A stretch of DNA of 64,000 nt from Plantago major. Lineage: Eukaryota; Streptophyta; Magnoliopsida; Lamiales; Plantaginaceae. Below, piece by piece: positions 22,123 through 33,595 of the stretch; the stretch's first letter is position 1; every line of letters starts with the position of its first letter. The notes under the pieces were generated by a model, which was given only the letters and a program-made list of their open reading frames with translations, was not told where the DNA came from and did not search any database. The translations under genes and the position numbers were made by a program. Where the stretch lies: contig CM048841.1 of assembly GCA_026545765.1 (NCBI GenBank), positions 90,783,419 to 90,847,418 on the forward strand, written 5' to 3'.

Positions 22123-22637
22123 CTAGTTCATTCCTACGCGAATACGTAGCTCCTCAATCCGGGCACTCAATTCATCTATCTCATTCTTCACTTCCTCCCC
22201 TGAAATACCACCAGATGGTCCAGCTGCCATATTTTGAAGATGAATGTTTTCAGCTCTAAGTCGAGCATTTTCTTCCTCCAAATCCTTAATTCTTGCCTCA
22301 TACCCATTAATCCTACGCAGTAACCCAGGGATTATTTGTTTCGATCTCTTGCACATCTCCGGGTCAATCCATGTCCAATGTCCACATGCTCGTCTAGTCT
22401 ACAATTAACAGACAAGATGCATCAAAACCAAAAGCAGAAAAATCAACCAAAATCGACAAATTAGACTTCGAAATCAAGCTACCAAAACAGAAACTATACC
22501 AACAATGAACACATATCACATACCCCAAAATAACGACATCTCTCAAACCTCCGACCGGGATGCCCGTCAGTCCAAGATGTGATTCGAGCACTTGGAACAT
22601 TACACCGGCAAATTGTTGGAATTGGATCATCCGCCAT
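22123..22637 (-). CDS. GRF-type zinc finger / coiled-coil protein carried by the MULE
   Basis: Two exons with GT-AG junctions: 22637-22524 (38 codons) and 22398-22123, giving a 129-residue protein with no internal stop. The N-terminus has the GRF zinc-finger pattern: C10 and C12, then TSWTDGHPGRRFERC ending at C34, and after the intron CGHWTWIDP with C43. Residues about 65-125 form heptad-like coiled coil (KDLEEENARLRAENIHLQNM and VKNEIDELSARIEELRIR). GRF fingers bind single-stranded nucleic acid in several eukaryotic DNA repair proteins, and short plant proteins with GRF plus coiled coil are known but uncharacterised. The gene is transcribed inward from the right terminal repeat and converges on MURA, the position of mudrB in maize MuDR. 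A role in transposition is an inference. The intact frame contrasts with the broken transposase. Confidence 0.8.
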
Positions 22638-22941
22638 CTTCGATTTACTAGGAATTGAGGCAAATTGTTGGAATTGGACATAAATGAGGAAATTGGGGAT
22701 TATATTAGGGTTTATGTGTACAATAAATGGAGGGAAATCAGATAAGGCTTGGAGGGAAAAGGTGTGAGAAATGTCTTTTTTACCCTCACTTAACGGATGT
22801 TTTTAACGCCATCCAACCTTTGTGTGAAGCCACATTATTCTGAAACGTTCTGGTGTCGACTCAAAAAAAAAAAAGGTCTCGGTGTAAAATCAAAGTGGCC
22901 TAAAAGGTTTTAGTGAGAAATAAAATTTTCTCTATTTATTT

Positions 22942-24127
22942 ATATATTTCATATTGAATAATTTATGAAGAGGTAATGGTTAATGGCCGTCCTTTAACTT
23001 TTATCAATACGTTATATGCTAATATGCAGGTGGTCTTGGTTGAAGAGTTTGAATGATTGCTCAAACATCAAATGGAAGTTTGCTAAATCATTGGCAAACT
23101 CACTTTCATTTCGTGTTATACTTTCCGATTCATTTAAAATGCAATTGGATTTTATTTTTATGTTTCTTTGGCAGTTTGGCTCGGACTTCATGCAGTTGGG
23201 TAAATTGTTATAAAGTTCTAAGTTTATTTCACCATTTGGGAAGTTTGGATACTGGATTCTAAATTCAATTTTGAAGTTCATTTCAACACTTTCATTGTCG
23301 TTATGAATTTTAAAGAATGTTTAATACAATATTGAATTATTAATGTTTGATATGGTATTACTAATTTTTCTTTCCCTTTAGCATAGTCGTTGTATTATAT
23401 GTTGGACTTGAATTGTTGTTAGGAACATGTGAGTCGATATTGCGCAAATAGAATGGTGAAAAGTTAAAACTAAAATTTAAGAATCGAAATTTGTCCATAA
23501 ATAGTGTTCTAATATATATAGTTGTTACCAGACACAAGTAAATGCCTAGATAAATAAAAAAGTGTCTCAATATTGTTAATAAACGCCTTAAGTAGTGTCC
23601 CAACATAGAATCGATGAGACACATAGTAGTGTTGTGATATTCGTCTAGAGGCATAACTAAGTGTACTTGAAAAGTTACTTACATAATTCAAATTTATGTA
23701 CAAGGCGCTTATATGTGCCTTAACATTCAGTAACTGTAAGTGTCTCGAAAACTCATGATACAGAGGCACTTAACAAAATGCTTCGAACTCTATTGACACC
23801 CCTCATCTTAAGGCCCTTATGGAGACACTTATGAGAGTGTCTCCAAATACAAAAAAGTCCCGATATCGTACATATTGGTACACTTTCCAGTGTCTGGAAA
23901 TCCCTGTATTTTTGTGGTCCCTAAAGTTACAAAAAGTTAACAAAATAAATGCATACGTTCAGTTCAGTTCTGCTTAGTATATTATTTTACTAACAACTCA
24001 TAAGTGTAATGATATTATATATAAAAAGTTTTATCGAACAAGCATAAATTCTTTATAATTCTTTCAAGGAGGTTGAATTGTCAATAAAAATAAGATGAGT
24101 GGCCGGCTAATCCACATTTTATATTAA
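22942..24127. other. Non-coding stretch with AGTGTCTC motifs
   Basis: No gene is supported. From about 23480 to 23910 the motif GTGTCTC / GAGACAC recurs in both orientations, and the stretch ends in a TTTTTGTGG run near 23925. This suggests the inside of an unclassified non-autonomous transposon, but no matching left end was found. Confidence 0.4.
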
Positions 24128-24260
24128 GGCTCTGTTCTTTTTGTCCTAATCGAATCGATCGACCAGATCTTGAATTGTAGTATAAAAACAACTAAGGTAA
24201 TCGAATCGAATCGAATGAATCAATCAAACTAATGAGTTTTCAGATGAAAAGAACAGAGCC
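24128..24260. mobile_element. Tourist-like MITE (PIF/Harbinger)
   Basis: A 133-bp element starts GGCTCTGTTCTTTT and ends with the reverse complement AAAAGAACAGAGCC. It is flanked by TAA on both sides (24125-24127, 24261-24263). The ends and 3-bp duplication fit Tourist MITEs. Confidence 0.8.
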
Positions 24261-24439
24261 TAAGTATGCATGAGAAGGTACTTCGTCAAAGACTTAATAA
24301 AAAAGGTTAACATTGTTAGTCATATTTATTCAGACATTGAAGAAGAAGAAGAGAGGGAGTTGCACCTTTTCAAAAAGTATACTATATAACCAAATCAACT
24401 TTAAAAATAATATATTATGATTTTTGCTGATATAACACT

Positions 24440-25529
24440 AAATCGAAAGTGTCTCATGATGCTGTGCCTTTGTATTGTGATTTTTGCTGCAAGATTGGTC
24501 ACTTGGCAGATGCTTGTTTCTTAAAAAACCCACATTTGAAATCAGTTAACAACTTAAATCGAAGAAGTGGTTCCTCTGAGGGAGTAAACTCTAAGCTGGA
24601 TAATATCAATAAAAATGTGGAACATGAATTAAGTTCAGAAGTGGAAAGAAACATGAACAACTCCAATTGGGAAATTCCGTCGAAAACGTTTCGAAGTGTT
24701 GATAGACATGAAGCCCAAGGTGACTTGTTGTTTGAAAATGCAAAAAATAATTTTTCGGCTTTGGAAAATTTAGAGGTTCAACAAAGTGAGTCAGAATCTC
24801 TTCCTGTTGATATGGTAGACGAGGTTCAAGAAAAGGATTTGGATTCCCCTCTTGCTATTGATGACATCTCTGAACAACCTGTGCCCTCTCCTGTAGTTGT
24901 GGAAGACCCTGTTATAGTATTTGGGGAGAACGCTTATGATGGTACGAGGCCAGACAATTTCCCGCTTCCTGTGGATGAGGCTGGTGCTTTTTCTTCTATG
25001 GCAACTCCCTTGTTGGAGCAGGTAACCCCTACCATTGGTCCCCCTCCACAGCCTCCTGAAAAAGAAAACAGGAAGAACAACGAAGAACTCAACTAAAGCT
25101 TCCTATTCTTCTTCACTTCCCATGTTGAGAGCAGTATTAAGAAAGTCGAAGTCGGGAAAATACAGCCCTGGAAAAGCCAAAAAAATCAAATGAAGTTCCA
25201 TTCTATAGTATTGGCACGTTGGCACTTGAGTGGGTGGTTTGGAAATTGTTGGTTTGTTATTGTAATTTGGATGATTGGAACAGTGGTGGCGCAGAAGTAT
25301 TTTCTGCTTGACCTTGGATTCTCATCTTCTGTTTGTGGAGATCACATGTTATGGCTTAGAAGAACTCTGGGATGGACTAGCTTTTGTTCTGTTATCTTTT
25401 GTGCTAGTTTAGACTTTCTCTTATGTAATTTCTTGGAGTTGTACACGGATTCTTATAAACCCCGTGAGTTTATGGTTTTTATTTAATAATATGAGCTTGA
25501 CTCCAGCTTAAAAAAAAAAAAAAAAAAAG
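24440..25529 (+). mobile_element. LINE remnant with ORF1 zinc knuckle and poly(A)
   Basis: The frame near 24449-25096 contains the zinc knuckle CDFCCKIGHLADAC followed by a Ser/Glu-rich tail, as in the C-terminal half of ORF1 of plant L1-type LINEs. After about 100 bp the sequence turns into a LINE-like 3' end (TTTTTATTTAATAATATGAG) and a run of about 19 A at 25511-25529. ORF2 (endonuclease and reverse transcriptase) is missing, so the copy has a large internal deletion. The left boundary is uncertain and no target duplication was identified. Confidence 0.7.
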
Positions 25530-25815
25530 TTGTCAATTGATGAAAAATAAAGGGTAATTGGCAAAACCCAAAAATAAGAGGCTAGTCAATGGGTCAAGTA
25601 AACGTCAACGTACACTTTATTAGGTTAAGATTCCAAAAACTTGACTTGGTCAAGCGTAACTATAACAGGATCACTTAACTGATTCTTGGAGTACATTCGT
25701 TTTTGTTTCAGCTTTTATTTATATTCGAGCACTGACCTCCAAATTTTAAGCACAACAGAATAACCTTTTTAATTTCACAGGAAGATACAAAAACGCAAAT
25801 TCAATTCTTTCCAAA

Positions 25816-26751
25816 ATGACAAGCCAAGTTCTTTGATTTGCTCACTCTTAAAGTCATACTGATCCTTTTTGCTTTCTTCCTCCCAATTCCTGCAACATCA
25901 AGATCATATTTTCAAGCTGGGAAAAGTAAATCTTTATCTGTTGCGAAAAAAACAGACTTTATCACCTCCCCAGATAATACATTTACCTGTGGTTTCCATA
26001 GCTTGGGAACTAATGCATACTGGTTTCCTATCTGGTTCACTAATTCCAGGGACAAAACGGTCGTCTGGATGGCTAATCGTGACCGCCCGGTGAATGGCAA
26101 AGGATCAAGAGTAACAATCAGGCGAGACGGAGCCCGTTGTCTGGCAGACTAATACCACCAATTCAGATGTTTTTCAAGCTGTGCTTCTCAATACCGGAAA
26201 CATCGTCTTGAAGAACCGACTCGGTCAAGTTCTCTGGCAAAGTTTTGATTCTCCGACGGATACTCTTCTACCGTCCCAAACCTTGACCAATAGCAAGCGA
26301 TTAACATCTGTGATTAGAAAGAGGAGCTACGAGTCGGGCTACTTCAACTTGAATTTTGGCAGTGACAACATACTGAGGCTGATTTATAATAACCCTGACA
26401 CCTCAGCCAACTATTGGCCTAATCCGGATCTTGATGTCTGCCAAAGTGGCAGAACAGACTACAACAGTAGCAGGGTGGCAGCTTTGGATGACATGGGGAG
26501 GTTTCAGTCAAGTGACCAATGGCAGTTCCATACTTCTGATGCAGGATACGCATTTAAAAGGCGGCTCACAATCGATTATGATGGGAACCTCAGAGTCTAT
26601 AGCTTGATCAATACTACAGGACTGTGGGATGTAACATGGCAAGCTATTGCACATCCTTGTTGGCATATGTGGAAGGAATGCATTATGCATATATGCCACG
26701 GAACCCAAGTGCATCTGCCCGCCTGGATTTGTGGTGGAGGATCCGTGCGAT
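25816..26751 (+). pseudogene. G-type lectin receptor kinase 5' fragment
   Basis: This plus-strand copy of the family starts with an ATG at 25816 and follows the intact genes through the signal peptide, B-lectin domain (TNAYWFPIWFTNSRDKTVVW, LWQSFDSPTDTLLPSQTL) and into the EGF-like region (CICPPGF equivalent near 26715). It ends at about 26751. An extra T shortly after the ATG creates an early TGA. About 26 bp are missing near 26134, breaking the GAMVLTDVDGTVVWQ segment. The remainder of the protein, including PAN, membrane and kinase segments, is absent. It is more diverged from the intact genes than they are from each other, which suggests an older copy. Confidence 0.9.
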
Positions 26752-26763
26752 TTTTTATATCTT

Positions 26764-26879
26764 AATTTGTGACAGTTTACCGATAAGTAATAAATTGAAA
26801 GTGTTCGATTTTAGTACCCGTTGGTCAAAGTTCAATTTGTGACAGTGTTCAATTTTAGTACCCGTTGGTCAAAGTTCAC
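26764..26879. repeat. Short tandem duplication
   Basis: Two copies of an AATTTGTGACAGT ... TTTTAGTACCCGTTGGTC segment follow each other directly after the kinase fragment. The surrounding sequence to about 27300 is AT-rich with no gene seen. Confidence 0.6.
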
Positions 26880-27313
26880 GGAACCGTTATAAATTAAAGT
26901 AAACTGTAAATGTAAAATGTTTAATTTCGGATAAGTAATAAATTGAAAAATTAACTAGTTGTGACGGTATTAATTTTTCGTCCAGTTTGCATAGTTTATG
27001 TTGTATTCGTTATTGTTTACTGATACATTTTATTTCGTTTTTGTCCAAATTTTGCTATTCCGATAGTTAAAGTTAATAAAATTGTTAATTTTAACGGAAA
27101 AATGAAAAATGGTATCTTAATTTGATACAGTTTCATTTTTAATTTGATACCTAAAGTTTCGTTTTGTCCAGTTTTGATACATTTAGTTGACACACGTAAT
27201 TTTATAATGAGAATTAATTTCAAGAATAAAAATTGATCTTAGTTGGATATGTGGCATCATGTATTCATCTTAGTTATTTAATTGTCTTAGCAAGATACGT
27301 GTAATCATCTTAA

Positions 27314-28548
27314 CTGGGTTTTTTATTTTCAGGTCGACTTCGTACCGACCTAAATACAAGTCTCCGTTAGATGTTTACCACGTGGCATTGGTACGATCTT
27401 GCAATTTATATTATATATAATTATATTATAATTCTATAATATGAATTTACAACTATATCCCTATTAAATTAATTAAATAAAGTAAATTACATTTCATATA
27501 TACAAAATTGTACAGCTTTATCCTTTATTAAACCTAGTTTCGCAAATATCAATCAAACCCCAAGATCCATGGATTTCATCATCGCCCAGATCCACAGCAT
27601 CACCTTCATTGTCCATAGCTCCGATCGCCGCCCACCGCGCCTTCGCCACACCACATTCATTGTTCGTTCTTATCGTTCATCCCTCCCCTTCTGTCCCAGG
27701 GTCCAAACCCAAAGATTGCATCGTCTCGTCCACGAAGGTCTGGAGTTCTTAAGGTTTGAGGTCTCTGGCTCCATCTCTTTTTGCTGAGAAGTTGGAGAAG
27801 CTGAGCTTTATTGAAATCAAATGGGAGTTTAGTCGAGTGGAAAAGTTAGGTGAATCATAGTCTACTTTCTCTATATTAATGCCTTAAATCATTAACCCAT
27901 AAGCTGCTGGAAGCAAATTTGGGGGAGTTCTTTCTTTTCGTAAAATTTTTACTCCTCTCATTGTCCATCCAAGTTGTTGTTCACGTTAATTAACTGGTTA
28001 ATTAATTGTTGTTATCAAAATTGCACAATATATGTTTGAAAGGATGGATTGCAATTATTGTTAATTTTGTTTATTAATAATAAAGGTTGTATGATTTTAC
28101 AATATTGAAATTATTTACTTCCTCTGTCCCGTCTCATGTTACCCATTTTGATTTTTTTCGGTCAACCGTTTTCAATTTTGACTACGAATAAATCTTAAAC
28201 GGTAAATGTAAAATATTCAATTAAATTATATTATGATACTTTAAGGACTAAAGTTTCATAATATAATTTAATTGAACATTTTACATTTGCGGTTTAAGAT
28301 TAATTTGTAGTCAGTTACATTATTGAAAAAAAATCAAAATGATAACACGGAGATTATATTATATAAGGGTATTATAGTCAATTTGCATTTTTTTGGTTTT
28401 TAATTATTAAAAAAATAAATTATAATCAGTCGTACCCAAAATTATTGAGAAATGACTTCATACTAAAACAGATGAATGAGATTAAATTGAATGCCACGTG
28501 ACGAACATCTAATGAAGACCTACGTACCGACCTGAAAATAAAAAATCC
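27314..28548. mobile_element. Non-autonomous MULE-like element
   Basis: The ends form an imperfect inverted repeat of about 75 bp, both containing TTTTTTATTTTCAGGTCG, then TTAGATGTT and CACGTGGCATT. CATCTTAA flanks both sides (27306-27313, 28549-28556). Length and end structure fit a MULE-derived element. A Pro/Arg/Ser-rich frame at 27569-27787 inside has no recognisable homology; it could be captured gene sequence. Confidence 0.6.
28118..28354. mobile_element. Stowaway-like MITE nested in the MULE-like element
   Basis: It begins CTTCCTCTGTCCCG after a TA and ends near CACGGAG before TA. The ends share ATTTTGATTTTTTTC in inverted orientation, and the interior is a long AT-rich hairpin resembling the MITE at 1828. 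Confidence 0.6.
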
Positions 28549-28556
28549 CATCTTAA

Positions 28557-30539
28557 TAATACTCAAGCCTTCCTTAAACAATTATTCATTTTTTAAGGAT
28601 TTAAACTTCAAACACCATTTTTCTCTCTACACTCATATCGATCTCATTTCTTCCCGGAGACCAGCCCATCTCCTCCGCAGCATCACCATGGCACCACTCG
28701 ACTTCTATCTCCTTCGCAGCACCACTATTTTTGATCTTCTTCATCCCAATCTCCTACACATCACCACCATTGCACCTCCGAAGTACCACCACTTCGTACC
28801 ACCACAGCACGCATAGATCTTCCTTCTTCCTACCAATCTCCTCCAAAGACGATGAGATATGCTAGCTTGTTGTTCTGCTCCGGAAAAGACGATGAGATAT
28901 GCTAGCTCAGATCTGCTCGTACTGTTCCGATTTGTTACTGTGTTTCTTCAAAAGAAGTGCAGCCCACCTTCGTCTTCTTCCGATTTGGTAGCCCACTCGG
29001 GTATTCTCCAAAAAAAGTGTACAGCCCACTTGGGTATTCGCTGGAATCATGACGAAATTGTGATGGGGCGACTTGGGTTTGCCGGAATCATGCTCTTCGT
29101 CGGAATTCGTCGGAATATAACTAATTGGAAATAAATGGGATGGGCCAAAGTTAATAAAAATTGAGGAAATATAAAAAAAACTGTGTCAGTGTGGTCAGTG
29201 CTTACTACATTTCTTTTCAATTTACGAACTTTTTTTTATCGACTAATAAAAATTTCGTTGAACGAATTTTTTTTCCAAAATTAAAACTATTTTTGAAAGA
29301 AACTTCGAAAGAAATTTTTTGAAAAATAAGAAATTATATATTTTATTCAAAATATCCCACCCAAATTAACCTAAATTAGACTAAATAAAATAAGAAGTAA
29401 AACACCCATATTACCAAGAGAATTCTATACATTATGCACTAATATTATCACCCAAAGAATTCTATACACATCAATTACTAATTTTTTTCATTACTAAGTT
29501 AAAATGCTCAACGATTATTTCTTTCAACTTCTGATAATTTTGATGATGTTATTAAAGTGGCGATGTAAAATACATTAAATATATATTATAATTATTGGAC
29601 AAAATATGATATATTATTATTTAAAAAACTATAGACTAATAATACGATAAGAAAGGTTAAAGACAAGAAAAATAAGAAGAATGCCTTTTACGTCATTTTA
29701 CAAAACACCAAATGCTTTTCAATTTAATTTGCTAAACACCTACATTTAAAATCATTTAATTAAATTAACCAAATAATTTCTTTCAAATTACCTAACTACC
29801 ATCAAATTTTTCATTCTTTTAAACATACCTAGGTATCAAGACAGGCCTAAAAAGGCTATAAAGAGTAGCCTTTATATGTGATTTCTTTCCACAATACTTA
29901 CTGGAAAGTGAGTTACCCAAAAACATCTAAAAACAACGAAACGTCATAATCTATGATTCATAGAAATGAGATTAATTATGACTTCACACCTTATCCGTCA
30001 GCTCTACTATTCACACGGTGTTCCGAGATCAACTTTATCTAAACGTTTAATAGATGCATCTCGTATTCTGATCGGCTTTGTCTGATCGTTTGCCTTTGAA
30101 CACGTTAAGAAAGCAATTGCGAGACTTCGTTTAACAGCACAGGTGATGACGTCGTGATGTGGAGGAGACGGTTATGGCGGAGATATTGGTGGTGGTGTGG
30201 AGGAGGAATTGGATGAGGAAGAGGGTGGAGGAGAATTTAACGTGTTTTGAAGCACTGGAGAAAAATTTGCTGATCTGTATTCAATTCAGCTTCTTCGGTT
30301 TTTATATATTTGTGGGCCGATCCGACCCGGATTGGATCGACCCACGAAACTGATTGTAAGTTGAGTTGCTAGTTTTGCAGGGGATTTTTTGGACTCTCTA
30401 GACTTTTATAGGCTTAGTATTATAAAAAAATTGTACTCCTGAAAACATGAGAGACGGAATCCTGTTAAAAATTGACGAAGTTGTCATTCTCATACAATTG
30501 ATGGAGAAAAGCTCGAAATTGTACGATTAGACCTTTTAA
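28557..30539. other. Stretch without a supported gene
   Basis: A CT-rich leader-like region (28600-28850) with a short duplicated GACGATGAGATATGCTAGCT segment is followed by a 91-codon frame (28859-29134) with no recognisable product. The remaining DNA is AT-rich. A Gly/Val/Glu-rich frame at 30159-30353 is also unassigned. Confidence 0.5.
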
Positions 30540-30602
30540 GAGGATGAGTACAAACCAAGCAAGTCTAAGTTAAACCAACTGATGACAATTTTATTGTTGA
30601 TT

Positions 30603-33014
30603 TCATTCCGAATCATCTTCGCATTCTAGCAGACCTTGCACCACAGACGCCATTGTTGGTCGCTTGTTCCGATCTTCTTCCACACAAGCAATCCCCATCC
30701 TGATCAATGTCAGTGCCTGGTTTATGCTAAACTCCCCCTCCAATCTCGAATCCACAACGTCGTTCACCCAATCCAAGCTTCCACTCTCCATCTTCTCCTT
30801 CATCTTTCGCACAAAATTCGTCAATGCACCTTCGTTCCGATCCCAATCCTCCTCTGTCCAATTATTAACTCTGATTCCCTTCACCATCTCCAAAATTACA
30901 ACACCGAATCCAAATACATCTACTTTGGCCGTAATCGGATGATTCAAAGCCCACTCTGGAGCCATGTAGCCTTTCGTTCCTCGGACCCTCGTGAATTCAG
31001 AGCCTACTCCACCTCTCTGCAACAACTTCGCAAGACCGAAATCAGCAATCTTGGGCTGAAATTCACTGTCTAGTAGAATGTTCTCTGGCTTTACATCACA
31101 ATGTATGACCCATTCGAGGCACTCATGGTGTAAATAGGCCAAACCTTTGGCCGTTCCTAATGCCACTGCATATCTCTGCTTCCATGTTAGGAATTTCGCC
31201 CCGAAAATATGCCGGTCGAGTGATAAATTCTCGAGGTACTCGTAAACAAGTATCCTGTGATGTTTCCCCGAGCAGAATCCCCTGATTCTCACCAGATTCA
31301 TGTGATTGATCTTCCCTAACGTGCCAATTTCCGCAAAGTACTCGTCTTCTGCTTGATAAAAGTCTCCACTGAGTCTTTTCACTGCCACGACACGTTCGTC
31401 TGATGATAAAATGCCTTTGTAAACAGCACCAGAGCTTCCTTTGCCTAGCTCCTCTTTGAAATTATTGGTTGCTTTCTTCAGCTCTGAGTACTCATACCGC
31501 CTGAACTGACTAGTTACCATCTTGTAACCAGCCTCAACTGAAGCAGGAACGCTGTGTTTTCGTAGCAGAAACCACCAGCAAATCACGATAAATAGGAGTT
31601 CTACTGCACCGAGTCCTCCTGCAAACCAGAACACATACACCCATTTGAACCTCTTGTAGTTGAACTCGTACATGTTATCAGAACTACACATTTTGCTGTT
31701 GTCATGAGGTACATTCAGTCTGGACGTTTGTAGCATAGAAGGTAGCTTGATGTATATAGTTCCAGGGAAATCTTGAGAAATATAGCCATTATATAGTGCA
31801 CTCTTTACGTAACAGTACCCCTGTCCCAACAATCTGTAACTAAAACCCTGGCAACGAAAATCCTTGGTACACATATTCTGGCAAGTCTCTAATGTGACTG
31901 GAAATATACTAAAATTGAGTTCAAAACCGTAGTAATCCGCGTGTGTGATCTCCAAATACTTGACTCGTCGAGAATTCAGAAGCGCTTGGTTGAACATAGC
32001 CTTGCAACCCCTATTCCAATCGCTCGGATCCTCAACCTCAAATCCAGGCGGACAGATGCACTTGGGTTCTGGGTCATACACACATAACGCATTCCTTCCG
32101 CATAAGCCTTTAACATAACAAGGCTGTGAAACAGCTTGAAATGTTATATCCCAAAGTCCTGTAGTGTTGATCAAGCTGTAGACCCTGAGGTTACCATCAT
32201 AATCGAGTGTGAGACGCCTTTTAACTTCGTGTCCTGCATCAGAAGTATTGAATTGCCATTGATCACTTGAATGAAACCTGCCATGTTCATCCAACGCTGC
32301 CACCCTGCTACTGTTGTAGGTTGTTCTTCCATTTCGGGGATCGCCGACAGGATAATCAGGATTAGGCCAATAGCTAGTTGAAGTGTCAGGGTTATCCGAA
32401 ATCAGCCTCAGCACGTTGTCAGTGCCAAAATTTAAGTTAAAGTAGCCGGATTCATAACCCCCTTTTCTGATGACGGATGTTAATCTCTTGTTCTTGGTCA
32501 AGGTCTGGGAAGGTAGAAGTGTATCGGTTGGAGAATCAAAACTTTGCCAGAGAACTTGACCGAGTGGGTTCTTCAATATGAGGTTTCCGTTGTTGAGAAG
32601 CACGGCTTCAGAAACATCTGAATTGGTGGTATTAGTCTGCCAGACAACGGTGCCATCGACATCAGTCAAGACCATGGCTCCGTCTCGCCTGATTGTTACT
32701 CTTGATCCTTTGCCATTCACCGGGCGTTCACGATTAGCCATCCAGACGGCGGTTTTATCCCTGGAATTAGTGAACCAGATAGCAAACCAGTAAGCATTAG
32801 TTCCCAGGCTATGAAAACCACAAGTAAATGTATTATCTGGGGAGGTGATAAAATCTGATTTTCTCTCAACAGATAAGGAGCCATCTCTTGCGACATGAAA
32901 ATGTGAGGTTGATGTTGCAAGAATAGGGAAGCAAGAAAACAGGATCAATATGTATTTGAAAGAGAACAAATCAAGAACTTGGCTTCTCATATTGGAAAGA
33001 AGTAAATTTTGCAT
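30603..33014 (-). CDS. G-type lectin S-receptor-like kinase (ZmPK1-like), intact
   Basis: A single-exon gene encodes 803 residues of a plasma-membrane receptor kinase. It has a signal peptide (about 1-35), B-lectin domain (about 45-170), S-locus glycoprotein-like stretch, EGF-like cysteines (C299-C321), PAN/apple-type cysteine region (about 337-425), a transmembrane helix (about 458-485) and a Ser/Thr kinase domain (about 520-797). The kinase shows GKGSSGAVYKG (524-534), K546 in VAVKRL, HCD in place of HRD (638-640), DFG (658-660) and APE (685-687). All catalytic residues are present, and the cysteine before the catalytic Asp makes it a non-RD kinase, a class often linked to immune receptors. 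The start at 33014 precedes a good hydrophobic leader. The ligand is unknown and the ZmPK1 resemblance is by domain pattern. A CTATTTATTT box lies about 80 bp upstream and could be a TATA element. Confidence 0.95.
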   Translation of the reverse strand: MQNLLLSNMRSQVLDLFSFKYILILFSCFPILATSTSHFHVARDGSLSVERKSDFITSPDNTFTCGFHSLGTNAYWFAIWFTNSRDKTAVWMANRERPVNGKGSRVTIRRDGAMVLTDVDGTVVWQTNTTNSDVSEAVLLNNGNLILKNPLGQVLWQSFDSPTDTLLPSQTLTKNKRLTSVIRKGGYESGYFNLNFGTDNVLRLISDNPDTSTSYWPNPDYPVGDPRNGRTTYNSSRVAALDEHGRFHSSDQWQFNTSDAGHEVKRRLTLDYDGNLRVYSLINTTGLWDITFQAVSQPCYVKGLCGRNALCVYDPEPKCICPPGFEVEDPSDWNRGCKAMFNQALLNSRRVKYLEITHADYYGFELNFSIFPVTLETCQNMCTKDFRCQGFSYRLLGQGYCYVKSALYNGYISQDFPGTIYIKLPSMLQTSRLNVPHDNSKMCSSDNMYEFNYKRFKWVYVFWFAGGLGAVELLFIVICWWFLLRKHSVPASVEAGYKMVTSQFRRYEYSELKKATNNFKEELGKGSSGAVYKGILSSDERVVAVKRLSGDFYQAEDEYFAEIGTLGKINHMNLVRIRGFCSGKHHRILVYEYLENLSLDRHIFGAKFLTWKQRYAVALGTAKGLAYLHHECLEWVIHCDVKPENILLDSEFQPKIADFGLAKLLQRGGVGSEFTRVRGTKGYMAPEWALNHPITAKVDVFGFGVVILEMVKGIRVNNWTEEDWDRNEGALTNFVRKMKEKMESGSLDWVNDVVDSRLEGEFSINQALTLIRMGIACVEEDRNKRPTMASVVQGLLECEDDSE

Positions 33015-33209
33015 TTATCTATCTCCCTGTGGAAATAGATTGCTTGTAAGCTTATTCTGTGTTTCTTGAAATTGAAGGTGAGTGCTCAAATAAATAGTTG
33101 GATAATGTTGAATTGGCGTGGACCAGGAAATACGAACATCTCAAGTAAAACAAGAACCTGCAAATAATATCTTCAGTTTCCTGGCGGGCTTTTCTCTTAT
33201 TGAGAATTA

Positions 33210-33466
33210 CTCACTCCATTTAAGAAAAAGTGTTACATTTTACTATTCTGCAGTCAACTGTCTCCGCGTTTGACCACAATTTACTCTTAAACAATATTAA
33301 TAAATAAATTATTAAGATTATATAATGAAAATTTAGTAATTAAATTTTTATTATATGATTTTATTAAATTATTTACTATTATCATTTATGAGTAATTTGT
33401 GGTCAAACTCAAAGACAGTTGACCGGTCAAAGTCAAAATGTAACACTTTCTCTGAAATTGAGGTAG
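33210..33466. mobile_element. Stowaway MITE upstream of the 30.6 kb kinase gene
   Basis: A 257-bp element starts CTCACTCCATTTAAG and ends with the reverse complement of CTACCTCAATTTCAG. The ends share AAAGTGTTACATTTT and are flanked by TA on both sides. It lies about 200 bp upstream of the kinase start. Blocks A and B have TA-CAG-TA at the same site. Confidence 0.85.
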
Positions 33467-33586
33467 TATTAAACTAGGTTTCGACCGTGACTAAGTATTT
33501 TGAGAGACCGTGACTTGAAAGACCAAAAAGGCTACATATGAAAAAAAAATTTAAGAGAAGAAATGAACGTTCTTATAATTAAATAA

Positions 33587-33595
33587 TAACAAGTA
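33587..33595. other. Putative Stowaway excision footprint
   Basis: Here the sequence reads TA-ACAAG-TA where blocks A and B have a Stowaway MITE. The five extra bases equal the last five bases of the block B element (ends ACAAG), so it is read as a footprint rather than a never-occupied site. Confidence 0.6.

Larger units (their letters stand above)
17196..22932. mobile_element. Mutator-like element (MULE) with two convergent genes
   Basis: Inverted repeats of 89 bp at 17196-17284 and 22844-22932 differ at one base. Both start GAGAAAATTTTATTTCTCAC and include a 12-base T run. The 9-bp duplication TATTTATTT is exact at 17187-17195 and 22933-22941, the length expected for Mutator. The 5.7-kb interior carries a MURA-type transposase pseudogene from the left end and a small GRF zinc-finger gene from the right end. 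Near-identical repeats and an intact duplication suggest a fairly recent insertion even though the transposase is broken. Confidence 0.95.

Noticed and set aside
30636-31073. Plus-strand frame of 145 codons, repeated at 496-927 and 37864-38295
   Set aside because: It lies antisense to the conserved kinase domain and its codons mirror the kinase. The repeats follow from duplication of the kinase gene.
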